A stretch of 64,000 nucleotides of DNA, from positions 222,607,770-222,671,769 of the forward strand of contig OX465595.1 in assembly GCA_950022295.1 (NCBI GenBank), written 5' to 3'. A model generated the notes under the pieces. The model had not been told where the DNA came from and searched no databases. It was given only the letters and a program-made list of their open reading frames with translations. Of the stretch, positions 23,118 to 34,672 are shown in pieces. The DNA comes from Bromus sterilis. Taxonomy: Eukaryota; Streptophyta; Magnoliopsida; Poales; Poaceae. Numbering within the stretch: position 1 is the first letter of the stretch; every line of letters begins with the position of its first letter. Made by a program: the position numbers and the translations under genes.

Positions 23118-26100
23118 TGTAACACCCCGGGTGTCCCGCTACAGTAAGCCAACAGTTATCATCTTGGTTACAACAGTAATCACTTTTGATTAACGCTAAG
23201 ACACTGCGATTAGCCACGTTGATCATGTCTCTATTCAAATCCAAACAAAGTAAAATTTCCAGAAACAAGTGGAAATTAAAACTAAGCCAAATATTGTGCC
23301 ACCAATTTTATTAATTGCATAAAAATCAGAAGATCATCTATATTAACAATGGGAATATATTAAAGTGTTTAAATAATTGAAACAATTCAAACAATAGCAA
23401 ATTAGCCACATTTAAATCCATTTTAAACAAAACAATATTTTATTAAATTTGTTTTGTTCCCAAACTTTTTGTGGCATCACCTTATAGTGTAATACTAATA
23501 TAGCAACCATTTTCACATTTTTGTAAAATCAAATTCTAGAGCAATAAAATATAAAAGGAAAACAAAGGAAAACCTAAAAAAAGTCCTATACCTCGCCTGG
23601 GGTAAAGCCCCCACCTAGCACAGCCCACCAGCCCACTGGGGTCATCCCCCTCCCCTGTTCACGCGTGCGTGGAGGCAATCCACGGCGCCATGGCCACTGT
23701 GGCCGCCGTGGAGGCCATCGCGCGGCTCGCCGGCGAGCTTAAGACGTGGACGTGCCCCTCACCCGAAACCCTAGCCGCCACCCCCACTCTTTCCCCTCCC
23801 CTGCCCCTCCCTCTCCTCTCCCACGCACGCTCTCTTTCCGTCCGGGCGCACCGTCGCCATGGCCTCACCGTCGTCGTGGACGTCTTCCTCCCCAGGCTCC
23901 AAGACGATGTCCCGGAGGACCAGCGGGGACTCCTCCTTCATCCCCTACATCAAATCGCACTCGAAGGCACCTGCATCGCCGAAATCGCGACCTTCCCGCC
24001 ACGGACGTCGCACCTCGCCGGGAAATTCGGCGCACTCCGTCCACCTCGCGTTCCCTAACCGCGTCCACTAGCTCTGCGGTGAGCCTTTCCTCCGTTTCCC
24101 CTCCTTCCCCGTCTCGATTCGTCGCCGGTAGCCGTGGAGCGTCGTCGTCGTCGTGCGCGTACCTTCCACAGTCGCCATTAACCTCGCCCGCATACCACCC
24201 CCCCGAACTGGTGGCACCCGGGCCGTGCCCGCGCGTGCCCATGACTAGCGCGCGCCCACGCTCTGCAGCCCTCCCGAAGCTGCCTGCGCCTGCATCGTCG
24301 TCCTCCTTGCACAGCCGCCATGGCCGAAGCTCAGTACCGCGACACTTCTGCCTGCGCCCGGCCGCCCTTGGCCACGCCCACCCCGCAGCGCACCCCTGTG
24401 TCACCGCGCGCCCCCTCGCTGCGCCCCTCCTCGCTGTGGCTCCCCTCGCCGCCGACTAGCCGGTGTGGCTCGGCCGTGGGTGACGCCCACCTCCCTGTGA
24501 GTCACTTAGAAGTGGGCCCGGGGCCCTAATTAAATTGCTGCTTTTAATTAAGTGGGGAAAACCCTTTGTACCTATGACATGTGGGGCCCAAACCCCCTAA
24601 TAAACTTCTAACTAAAGTTAAGTTAAATATACCCCCTGGGAATGACAGGTGGGCCCAAGGCCAATAATTAACTTGTGGTTAAGTTAATCTGTTAGATTAA
24701 ACATGTGACAATGACATGTGGGCCCGGTGGCTTTAAATTAATTAAAATGTTTTTATTATACTATGAGGCTGACAGGTGGGTCCCCTCTGTCAGTTGACCA
24801 ATCAACAGGTTGTGGATAAGATTGATTATTTAATAAAAGAAAATCCAGAAATGCTTATAAATGATTTAAACTCTTGAAAATCATATCTTTTAATCCGTAT
24901 GTCAGATGAAAATAATTTATATATCAAAGTTGAGCAGAAAAATATCACGAATACGGATACGCTATCTGTATACCCACCGCACCGCTCTAACCTACCGAAC
25001 GTGGAACATTTCACCCTCCGGTGAACCCGATTGGTAACTCCCGGTACCGGTAAACTTTCCGGATGGAAATGTTCTGAACATGAAAGTTTCTCAGAAGGAA
25101 TCAACTAACACAGATACGCTATCCACATGTCTGTCAGATGTCTCTAACACTGCAGACATGGAACCTTCCCCCTCCGGATCATCTGTCCGGTAATCAACCG
25201 GTACTGATGAGTCATCCCCGGATAAATTCCTGCTCCGAGCAAATCACTGAACACTGCGTTAGAGCCCCGTTGCTTTATATCTGCTATTTCATATAATTGT
25301 ATTGCTATTATTGTTGTGTATTTATTGTTTCTTCCCCCATTTATTCTCCGATAGACCTCGTTGCTGCCGCCGACTACATCGCTGCCGAGTACGACTACTT
25401 CGTCGACGACCGTACATCTACCATCGAGCTTCCAGGCAAGAAGAGATATTTTCCTTGCCCAGATATCGCCTATCTTTTCCGTACATTTCTTGCACTAGGC
25501 ATGGTTACTGCTGCTGCTATGTTACAATCCTATTCAATTGCATAGCCTGTTTTTGTCGCCCCCTTGAATAGCGGGTCATGATCACTCTGGGAGTGATCGC
25601 GGAAATGATATATTACAACTGCAACAGGTACGGATCAATGCAGACGCCCTAGGGAACCTACAACGGCGAGACTCTGCCGAGTCGCTTCGAGTTTGACTTA
25701 CGAGTGGACGAACTTGTATTTCACTCTCGTCGGTTCAGTAGCGTAGCATCACTGGGATGATACGAGGGTATTCCTCTTATGTTCATTCTGCTGGTGTCTC
25801 GGCACCACCGGGGTGATACGAGAATATTCCTCTTTAGTTCATTCCGCTGATGTCTCGGTCGAACCTCTCCATGTGTACCATCGAGGGTGATTCCTCGTGG
25901 TTTCACTTGATGGTAGGCACTCGAATCAACTGGTGTCCTTACAGGTAAGGAGTCGGGTGACCCAACGGTGCCCGCGCAGGGTATCTTAGTGGAACGACAG
26001 GTCAGGTGTATTCCACCGGTGTGCGGCGGGCCTGGTACTGTTCGTGGCCGACAGATATCCTGTTGTACGAAAGTCGAGCTCTTCGGAGCAAACGTGAGAC

Positions 26101-27501
26101 AAGGTAAGGAGACGGTTCACCTTGTTGGTAATCGCACGAGTTGGTGCGACGTCAGGGCAGTCACCGATATTACTGGTGGTCCTGGCTGCTGTCGTTTTCC
26201 GCGACTGACCGAGATAAGGGGCAACGATAATGGTTGTCTCGACAGAAAATAACAAAATGCTTAATGGGTTCGACGGATGACTTGAGTAGCCTTTTTGGCT
26301 TGTACGCACTACCGATACGTGGGATTACGGTGTGGGCCCTCCGCGTTGTGGTCTCGTTCGACAGCTCTGAAAGATGTCCAGTTCAGCATTGTGGCCGGGA
26401 CTGATCGTCACCTGTGGTGTACAGATCTCCCGCCTCACAACGACCCGGAGATCGAGGGATGATAGGCCCATGACCCCCTTGCACTTAGGGCTGTAGACCG
26501 GCTGGGACCTTTCTGATGAGCCGTATGATGGGCCTCGGCGTGTCGGATAGCCTCGGTGGGGTGTTCCCTAACAAGGTGTACGCCACCCTGGAGATCCAGG
26601 CGTGTAGTATGACACCAGTGAACCCCTGCAGGGAGTTTAATCTATTCGAATAGCCGTGCCCATGGTAACAGGACGCTTTATGCTGAACCCAGATCCTACC
26701 ACTACAAACTACTACTATTAAACTGTTGGTTCCAGGTTTTTCTCCCTCGCGGGGATGTCAAGGGAGGGAACTCAGAGGCATTGTTAATTATTATTACAAC
26801 TTATTAATATACAATGTTGCAACAACTTCTGCTGCATTGTTACTTTCATTATTGTTATTTTAACTGTTGGCTGATTCTTACCTCATGCTACAAGACTCGT
26901 CGGAAGATGCTAGTCTTCGATAGGCCTAGCTTCTCATCCTTATTCTGAATTTCTACCATTCAGTCCACTATATACAGCCTCCCCTTTCCGTTTGATACAA
27001 ATGCATAAATGCTTAAGAGTGGACGTATACTCGCGGGTATGCTAGATACTCACCTTTGCTTTTTTTCCACCGTTTGTTTTGCCTGATCGACCGCTGCAGT
27101 CGACGTTGGAGCCTTGGAGTCTAGGAGCAGGAGTTCCCCGATGCCGACCACCGCAACGTGGAGATCCCCGATGCCTTCTACGACGTCGAGTTCCCCTTTG
27201 ACCAGGAGTAGTTTGGAGGTTCCCAGGCAGGAGGCCTCGTCTTTTCGATCATTGTTGTTTTTGTGCTAGCCTTCTTAAGGCAACCTTGTATTCTCGTGTC
27301 TGTACTCAGATACTATTGCTTCCGCTGACTTAGTGCTCTTGAGATGTTGTATTCGAGCCCTCGTGGCCCCTTGCTTTCATTAAACTGCTTGTATTATTTT
27401 ATTGTAGAGTTGTGTTGTGATATCTCACCGTGAGTCCCTGATCTCGATCGTGTACCTTGCGTGTATGATTACTGTACATGGCTCGATTTTGGGGCGTCAT
27501 A
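23118..27501 (+). repeat. large solo LTR (4384 bp) in LINE copy B
   Basis: Starts TGTAACACCCCGGG and ends GGGGCGTCATA (the usual CACA has become CATA). It is flanked by a perfect GTGTG duplication at 23113-23117 and 27502-27506. It is related to the 4.3-4.6-kb LTRs at 2196-12580, most clearly over 25340-25560 and 26600-27480; the first third is more diverged. There is no internal region, primer-binding site or partner LTR, so it is a recombination-derived solo LTR. The open frames in the GC-rich part (23640-24530) are compositional. Confidence 0.88.
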
Positions 27502-28354
27502 GTGTGGTTTGCCAGATTTGGGTTCAGAAGGTGTCCCTTTCACATGGGATAACAAGCAAGATGGACTAGCAAATGTCAAAGCCAGATTAGGCCGCGCTTT
27601 TGGGAATGCAATTTTCCTTGATATATTTAGTTTTCCTGGTGTCAGACATTTAAGCAATGTGGAATCTGACCAATGGTTTCTAATGGTGGACCTTATATCA
27701 TCGGCTGCGAGTATCTGGTCCTGAGCGGCATTGAGGACGTCTGGTGCACTTACGCTTAGTACGAGGACGTAGTCTTTCAGGCATGGAAGACGGGCACTGG
27801 CACCAGTGGGTTGCAGGGAGTTGTCGATGCCCTAGGAGTGGTGCAAGTAAAGCTTGGTCCTTGGGGCGACAAGGAGTTTGGCAATATCACAAAGAAAGTC
27901 AAAAAACTTCAGGCTCGGCTAGAACAACTGAGAATGGCCTCAGTGGGTCGTGGACCAACTGACGAAGAGAAAATGGTGGTTGCCCAACTCTGGGAAACAC
28001 TAAGGCAAGAGGAAATCTAGTTAAAACAAAGATCGAGAGTACTTTGGCTGCGGCAAGGTGACATAAATACTGGCTATTTTCAAGCACAAGCAGCTCAGAG
28101 CAGAGGATCAACAGTATTACCTTGCTGGAACGGTCCGATGGCTCTTCCTGTACCGAACCAGCGGAGGTCAGGGATGAGATCAATGGTTTCTACACATCAT
28201 TATATGAAACACAAGGATATAGAGATATGTCCGAGCTCCTGGAATGTGTACAACCAAAAGTCTCTCAAGGAATGAACGAGTTTCTGGAGAAAACATATGA
28301 TGACAAAGAAGTACGGAAAGCTTCGTTCGATATGGCACCTTCCAAGGCCCCGGG
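27502..28354 (+). pseudogene. LINE copy B, endonuclease C-terminus and RT N-terminus
   Basis: 27509-27700 encodes the FTWDNKQDGLANVKARLGRA block typical of the LINE endonuclease C-terminal half. Further on are the linker (WGDKEFGNITKKVKKLQARL, 27850-27920) and the RT entry region (28167-28354), which stops at the SKAPG motif where the Tat element inserted. Removing the solo LTR and one GTGTG joins this frame to 22834-23117 without a shift. Several stops and frame changes make it non-functional. Confidence 0.8.
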
Positions 28355-29194
28355 TGTCATTGCTATGTAACGGCAGATGCCATGGGGATGGCTAAAGAGG
28401 GGGAAAACCGAGGTTAGTGTCGCTGGTACCGGAATCGAGAGTGGGAACACATAGTGAGACACCGCGGTGTACCTAGGTTCGAGGCTCTCCGTAGAGATAA
28501 CACCCCTAGTCCTGCCGAGCTAGCTATATGCAATAACTCTGGCTACAATGAATGCTCCTTGAGCTGTTTGAGAGGAAGGAGAAGAGGGCTCTAAGAACAA
28601 CTCTCTCCTTGCTCTCTCTTTGGTGGGTGGAATTGCAATAAGTGATCCGTCCTCCCTCACGTAGGAGGGGTACCCAGGGCTCTTATAGGCCGAGCCCTGG
28701 GTACAAAGTTAAATATACAAAGGGGAGGGCCCAACTGCCAGTCTCAGACAATCTAGGGTCCTCACATCGTGCTCTCCCGGATGACCCGGTGTAGACTTGC
28801 GACTCACCATGCCCCTATCTTGTAGACCTTGCTAGTGAACAGTGGAGCTAGGGACTTAGGCTTGTCGGCCTGTATGCGTGATCGGCGCTGGAGGAGACAG
28901 CACGCCTCTAACAACCCCGATCTTCAGGGATTGCGCATTGAATGACCTTGTACCAGGTGGTCGACCTAGGATTCTGCTCGGAGATTGCTCTATTCTCTTC
29001 GGCCGAATGATCCTAGGTGAGGCCGATTGTACTCTCTTTGGGGCAATCGTCCTCCGACCTGATCATTTCGGCCCACTATTTTCTCAGTCTTGATCCGCTC
29101 GGCCTTGATTAGATCGGCGACCATCAGGTCGGTGATCTTTGCCTTGATGAATTGTTTCTCCTGGGTGACCCTACCCAGGGTCATTCCTACGACA
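28355..29194 (-). repeat. left (3') LTR of the Tat element (840 bp)
   Basis: Starts TGTCATTGC and ends CCTACGACA. Its pair is 41080-41919, with the same length and many visible substitutions, mostly transitions. Read on the minus strand it contains CCTATAAGAG, a TATA box (about 28681-28692). Confidence 0.9.
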
Positions 29195-29213
29195 GTAGCC
29201 CCTGAAGCTACGG
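29195..29213 (-). other. polypurine tract of the Tat element
   Basis: On the minus strand CTTCAGGGGCTAC lies directly before the 3' LTR. Confidence 0.6.
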
Positions 29214-29289
29214 AGATCCCACCGAACCAAGTGACATTGGGGCCTGCACAGGTTCCTCCCATACTTCAGAAATCTTGAGTCTTCTTTTC

Positions 29290-29440
29290 CGACCGATTTC
29301 TCTCAATAGGCCGATTGCTCGCGATCTGCCGATTTCTCTTTATCTTCTTACCGACTGCTCTCAATTGGCCGATTGCTCGTGACCTGCCGATTGCTCTTGA
29401 TCTTCTCAGCCGATTGCTCTTGATCTTCTCAACCGATCTG
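29290..29440 (+). repeat. short irregular repeats of CCGATTGCTC type
   Basis: CCGATTGCTC, CCGATTTCTC or CCGACTGCTC, each followed by TTGATCTTCTC-like or GATCTG-like spacers, recurs about eight times. It sits between the 3' LTR and the promoter of the antisense gene. Single CCGATTG copies are also dispersed through the rest of the element. Confidence 0.8.
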
Positions 29441-29677
29441 GCCAACGGTTAGTTTGACTGGAATGTTGACCGAAACTTGCCGCTTCGAATTCGCCGTGGA
29501 ATGCGGAACGACGTGCCACGATTTGACATGTCATAACCGCCACCTCGATCCACGCGTGCACGTCCCTTCCCGTCTGACGGATCCTCTGTGCTCCGAACTG
29601 GTGATGTACTGGAAATACACGCGGCCACACCGGCCACCGAGTTGGCACAACGGATCCCACTACCACCCTGCTGGCTC

Positions 29678-29685
29678 TTTAAATA
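29678..29685 (+). promoter_or_regulatory. TATA-like box of the antisense accessory gene
   Basis: TTTAAATA lies about 288 bases before the ATG at 29966. A CT-rich leader (29715-29900) of the kind common in plant 5' UTRs follows. It is on the plus strand, opposite to the element's own LTR promoter, so a separate transcript is inferred. Confidence 0.55.
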
Positions 29686-30898
29686 GCCCGAGGGGTGGGG
29701 ATGCGCCACACACCGTCCACTTCATCTTCTTCCTTGAGCTTTCCTCCCCTGTCTCCGCCGCCGCCACATCGTGCTCTCTGCTTCTCCTCCTGCCGCTGCC
29801 GAGGCTTAGATCCACCCTGTCGACGACCTTCTGGCCGATCTCCGTCGCCAACGCCACCACTTCTCCTTCGTCGCAATTGGTGGAAGCGGATCTAGGTTTC
29901 CGCCGCCGCCGCCTTCTTCGTCGTCGTGTTCTTCCTCCTCATACACCACGGAGTCTGACGCTTCCATGGGGAATGACGCCTCTGCCGCCGCCCGCCTGAG
30001 GGGTTCATAGAAAGGTTCTCATGTGACCGAGATGCACATTGCTCTCCTCCGCCGGTCGCGCAAGATCCCGACGGACCTCGACACCCGCGTTCCCGGCCCC
30101 GAGCTCGCACCCACGCCCAGGGCCGGCGAGCGTGTGGTGTTCCTCACCCACTTTCAACGTGGCTTCGGGCTCCCAGTGAGCAAGTTCTTCCGCGATTTCC
30201 TGGATTTCTTCCGATTGCAGCCGCACCACCTTGGGGCGAATGCCATCATGCTGCTCTCTGCCTTTGTGACATTGTGCGATGGTTACCTCGGAGTTTGGCC
30301 CATCGTTGGCCTCTAGTCCCGGCTCTTCTTTCCCCGTGGTTTCCGAGTTGGCACCGGGGTGTTTCTCACCGATCCAAAGACCCTGAAGAAAACGGAAGTG
30401 AAAGTGATGGCCAAGTGCAGAGCCACCGTCATTTACCTCCGCAAATACAGACTGTATCCTCATCCCCAGCCACCGCAGTCTATCAAAGACTGGCAGATGG
30501 GGTTCTTTTATGTCTCCTCTCCCGAGGGAATGGATCTGCTGAACCTGCCCGAGTTCTCTCTGCCGCCTCCAACTGCCAAGTACAACTGGTCCGAGAAGCC
30601 ACGTGACGGGGACACTGATCTGGATCGCCAGATGGCCCACATCCAAGTGTTGATGGCTGAAGGGATACAACCCGCCGACCTGGTTGCTACCTGGCTCTGC
30701 CGCCGAGTGCCCCCGCTGCATCACTGATGCCACCGCATCTGTGATATGAGCCGGTTCCTAGACCCCACTCGGATCTCTACGCATCAGATAGACGAGGAGG
30801 AGCTCATTTGCCGACTGAACTTGCTTGCTGATGTCAAAGTCTCTGCACCCTTCAGGTTCGGACTGAGGGCATACAACCGACTCCGCCCATGCCCCATC

Positions 30899-30961
30899 GT
30901 ATGACTCTGCTTCCGATCTTGCACATTTTTTTACTAATTCTGATCGGTTGTTCTTCCCTAG
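30899..30961 (+). other. intron 1 of the antisense gene
   Basis: Begins GTATGA and ends TTCTTCCCTAG, with a CTAAT branch-point-like motif about 27 bases before the end. Phase 0. At 63 bp it is near the lower limit for plants. Confidence 0.7.
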
Positions 30962-31431
30962 GAATTCCTTGGTTCTAAGGCCATACATGATGGGCAGGCC
31001 GCTTCTGGCTACCACCCCGACCGCGCCAAAGAGGACGCCGAGGACCTGGAGCTCGAGGAGGAAACAAACTCTGAAATAGAAGCCCGCACTGCCTCCCACG
31101 GACTTGGGCTCAACTAGCCGGGTGAGTCTGATTCCTCCATCAAACGCGTCATGGCCGAGTGGAGCAGTGACACTGATTCTCCTGGTGACTGCGGCGCAGA
31201 GTCCCAGCCGATTGTTCAGATGACGGTTACTGGAAACCTCCCCCGACCAGACGATGTCGCTGGCCCCTCCAAGGTCCCCCCGAAGAAAGCTAACAAGAGA
31301 CAAGGGCGCCGAGCTCCTCCTGCGAATGCCCCTAGGTCATCTGGCCCCGTACTCTCTCCCGCGCCGCTGAACACTGCTCCTCCGAGCTTTTCTATGTCGA
31401 AATTTTCTGCCAACTTGCCCCGAGCTATTGG

Positions 31432-31509
31432 GTACTCTCCTTTGCTTTTGCTTTGCGTGCTTCTATTTGTATCCGATCTCTTTTTTCATCTTGTTTTTTT
31501 GTGACGTAG
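31432..31509 (+). other. intron 2 of the antisense gene
   Basis: Begins GTACTC and ends TTTTTTTGTGACGTAG after a T-rich body. It splits a Gly codon (phase 2). Confidence 0.65.
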
Positions 31510-32311
31510 GGCTACCCGAACTGTTGCTCCCACTGTACCTGGAGCTCCTCCGACTGTGCCCCCTGTGGTACCCAAGGATCCTCCGAGTGCGCACCCTGCG
31601 ACCTCCACTACCTTCGCCTTTCCCCCCGCGTTTTCGCGCAAGATATTTGCCACCGAAAATTCCAAGGCCGAGCGCCTCAAGAAATAGAAAGCTGCCGCAG
31701 CTACCAAGCAGCCGAAGCCGACTACTCCTCCTCCGACCTCCGCGACCACCACCGGTCCAATTGCTGACGCGCAACCGGTCATCCCTACAACCACCTCCAC
31801 TGCTGCTCCACTCCTCCTCAACCAGTCTGGGGTTACGCATCCCATTGCATCGACCGCGGACCTGACCGACGCAGATGCTGCTCAGCCTGAGGCTTCTTCA
31901 GCCCAGGCCACTATTCATGTTGATCCCACTCCTGCCGCTGGATCGGGGAGAGCCTCCGCTGGCCCCATCAACCCGACTGATCCTCCATTACAGGTCTCTT
32001 TTCCGATTGCCTCTCACGTCCCCGCTGGGACCAGTAGTGCCATGCCTCCATCTTCCAGCGCTATCGTGGGCCAGCTGCCGACCACGGGCCGCCAACTTTT
32101 GTGAGCTGATCGGTTCCGCCAAGCATACACCGGCGCACTCGACGTCTCCCCGGTCTGACCTTCTGCTGATTCTGCCACTCCTCCTCCTCCTGGGTCCGAG
32201 GATCAGATCCCGACCCATCTACTGCACCGATTGGGTGGGCTCGCCACCCACATTAGGAGTTTTGCTACTGGGGCCCTAGGCCAAATCCTCACCTCTGAGC
32301 ACTCTGCCTCT

Positions 32312-32453
32312 GTAAGTTTAACTTCCTGTGGGGGCGCGACAGCGCACCCACTAGGTGTAGTCCCCGAGATTCGGGCCGATTTCTTGCAATCTGCTCGGAT
32401 CTTACTTTATTTTATGTGCTATGAATCTTAGATCTGACCAACCAATTTTTCAG
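32312..32453 (+). other. intron 3 of the antisense gene
   Basis: Begins GTAAGTTTAA, a consensus donor, and ends CCAATTTTTCAG. Phase 0. Confidence 0.75.
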
Positions 32454-32580
32454 GCCATTTGCGACAGACGTCAAGCTGTCTTTGATGAGCTCTTGGCCGC
32501 TTATTCAGCGGGCCAAAAATCCATCCCTGCTTTGAAGAAAAATGCTGATGCTCAAGCACTGAAGATCCAAGAGCTGACAG

Positions 32581-32654
32581 GTATATTTCTGCTTGTTTTT
32601 TTCTTATCTCCGATTGCCACTGCTGAAATAACTTAGCCACATCTCTTGCTTTAG
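32581..32654 (+). other. intron 4 of the antisense gene
   Basis: Begins GTATATTTC after exon end ACAG, and ends CTCTTGCTTTAG. Phase 1. Confidence 0.75.
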
Positions 32655-33035
32655 CTGCTGCTGCCCACGCCCCCGAGCTGGAGGCTGACCAGAAGAGAAT
32701 CACCGAGATGGAGACCCAACTCGGTGAAAAGTATGGTCATCTCAGAAGTGCCGAACAGGAACGTCAACGTCTGGCTGCTGTTGAGACCGAACTGCAGGCC
32801 AAGATCTAGAAGATGACCACGGACCTTGCCGCCGCCAAAACTTCTCATGACCATGAAATGCAGAGGCTCGTCAATGCCCGCCATGAGGTGGAAGGTCAGC
32901 TATTGAAGGAAAAGGACTTTTCCATCAAACATGTCGAAGACATGGCTGTCCAGCATCAGGAAGATCTCCGAGCTGCCCAGGCACATGCCGACCTTGCCCT
33001 TGCTTGCCTCCACCGAGTGGACCTCGCCCTTGCTG

Positions 33036-33114
33036 GTATTTTCTCCTTTCCTCTTGCTCTTGTATTCCGATCTGACATTGTTGCCCTATGATCTGACATT
33101 GCTCTTTTCATCAG
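33036..33114 (+). other. intron 5 of the antisense gene
   Basis: Begins GTATTTTCTCC and ends CTCTTTTCATCAG. Phase 1. Confidence 0.75.
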
Positions 33115-33949
33115 ATGCCTGGCCCAACTCTACCATTGCCGCCACTGCCGCTGTGGAGGAAGCCCGCCACGTCAGAGGCGCGGTGGTTGATGCTGATGCC
33201 GGCTGGAGTGCTGAGACTTCGCTGTGGCTCTGGATGCCCGATTGCCCCTTTTCAAAGGTGCTCTCTGCATGTAAAAAACTGGGGTCCAGAAGCTGAATGC
33301 TAAGCTCTTCAAATCACGGACTAGGCCGATTGCTAACGAGACGACTGATGATGTGGCTCGGAACCTCAAGGCTGCCCTTCGCAGCCTTGAGGTCATGCTC
33401 GACTCCGGCATTCGCACTGGGATTCAAGCTGCATTATCCATTGTCAAGAGCTGGTACCCTGAGGTAGACATTAGTCTGCTGGAGGCTCTGCGCGCCTGGT
33501 CGGAGGATAGTCTTGTTCCAGTTTGGACGCAGATATTCCATCTTGCTGATGAACTTTCTGAGACCATGAATCCTTTTGAGTTCACTCACTTCCTTGATGA
33601 CCAAGGTGTTCAGATCGAATAGCTATCACTCAGTGAGATTCTGTACACCACCAGCGAAGATGTCGTGCAGTCTCGGTCTGCTCGTAGCACAAGAAGTGCA
33701 ATCTCCCACTCCTCAGAGTATGTTGATCATGAAGAAGAAGGCGAGGACGAAGGCGAGGAATAAGGGGAGGAAGCGATTGAGGAAGAAGGCGAGGACTCCT
33801 CCGACGGGCACTCGGTGAGCGCCGCTCGAGACCCACCGGACACTCATCTTGATGCCACCACCACTTCAGCTCCGGGAGGTGCCGCCAGCACGACTCCGAC
33901 TGCTTCAACTCCGACTGCTCCATTTGCTCCCGACGCGCCTACTGCTTGA

Positions 33950-34672
33950 GTTCGGTGCACCCCTATTTACCTGCTTTTGCTTTACAGACACTGGTCAAAC
34001 TCCAAGTGCGCCCGCTGAGGGCCACTTTCATGTAATAATCAACATTCGGCCAATCAGCTATGCTTGCTTGTGAACTCAGTTTCTGCTAGGTTTATATATG
34101 CTATCTCGCCTTTGCGTTTTCACACCGATTGCCTTTTTCTTTGCCTCTGTTTCTTCCTTGGTCGATATTCCTGCCGATCCTACAGCCGACCTGCGGTCTG
34201 TGACCGGATCAAAGAACATACCTCAAAGGAAACTTTGAAAAGTACTTCTAGGCTCTCAGTTTTGTACGTAAAGGTAAGGTTGTGCGTACGAGCCGACTGC
34301 AACCTGCCGACTGTTGTCCAGCCAGTCTGGTCACAATAGGTAAGTCTGCTGTCGGGTAACTCCAAACTAAAAATACATTTAGAGTACGAATTTTCCGATT
34401 GATGATTCTGCTCGGCCCCGTTCACCCGACATTATAGCCGACCTGTGGTCTGCATTCGGTTTGAACTAACATTTGCAAACTCATCGCTCTTCTTGCTCTT
34501 TTCTTAAGTATACCCGTTTCGGGGCAACCGACCAGTCCCCGAGTCCGCTTTTCCCGACCTTAGGACTGGGAAATGAATGCACGAGTTTTTGTAACTCCTG
34601 CCGAATGCGGTCTCATGGACGCACGACTATTCTCATTGATAACATTTTAAAGGGGGAATACAATGATACAGC
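33950..34672 (+). other. non-coding spacer between the two convergent coding blocks
   Basis: Lies between the end of the antisense gene and the end of integrase, which point toward each other. No conserved ORF. It contains further CCGATTG-type motifs and probably the 3' untranslated regions of both transcripts. Confidence 0.5.

Larger units (their letters stand above)
29966..33949 (+). pseudogene. antisense accessory gene of the Tat element, six exons, putative gypsy-type transposon domain
   Basis: Encoded opposite to gag-pol. Inferred exons: 29966-30898, 30962-31431, 31510-32311, 32454-32580, 32655-33035, 33115-33949. All five introns (63, 78, 142, 74, 79 bp) begin GT and end AG, and every join keeps the frame, giving about 1180 codons. 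The N-terminal 200 residues (GERVVFLTHF, RGFGLPVSKFF, LQPHHLGANAIMLLSAFVTLCDGYLG) match the plant 'putative gypsy type transposon' domain (PF04195, recalled, not searched). A Pro/Ala/Thr-rich middle follows, then a charged coiled coil (exons 4-5) and an acidic tail. In-frame stops lie at 30008, 30314, 30725, 31115, 31685, 32102, 32156, 32807, 33620 and 33761, and there is one frame change near 33272-33277. The function is unknown; the copy is dead. Confidence 0.8.

Noticed and set aside
23669..24459. Long ORFs of 129, 237 and 179 codons on both strands
   Set aside because: GC-rich LTR core; open in three frames, low-complexity Pro/Ser/Arg/Ala content.
30005..30733. 242-codon minus-strand ORF
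   Set aside because: Shadow of the antisense gene's first exon; the plus strand carries the recognisable domain.
31428..31865. 145-codon plus-strand and 125/119-codon minus-strand ORFs
   Set aside because: Shadows of exon 3 of the antisense gene; the spliced frame is continuous on the other side of intron 2.
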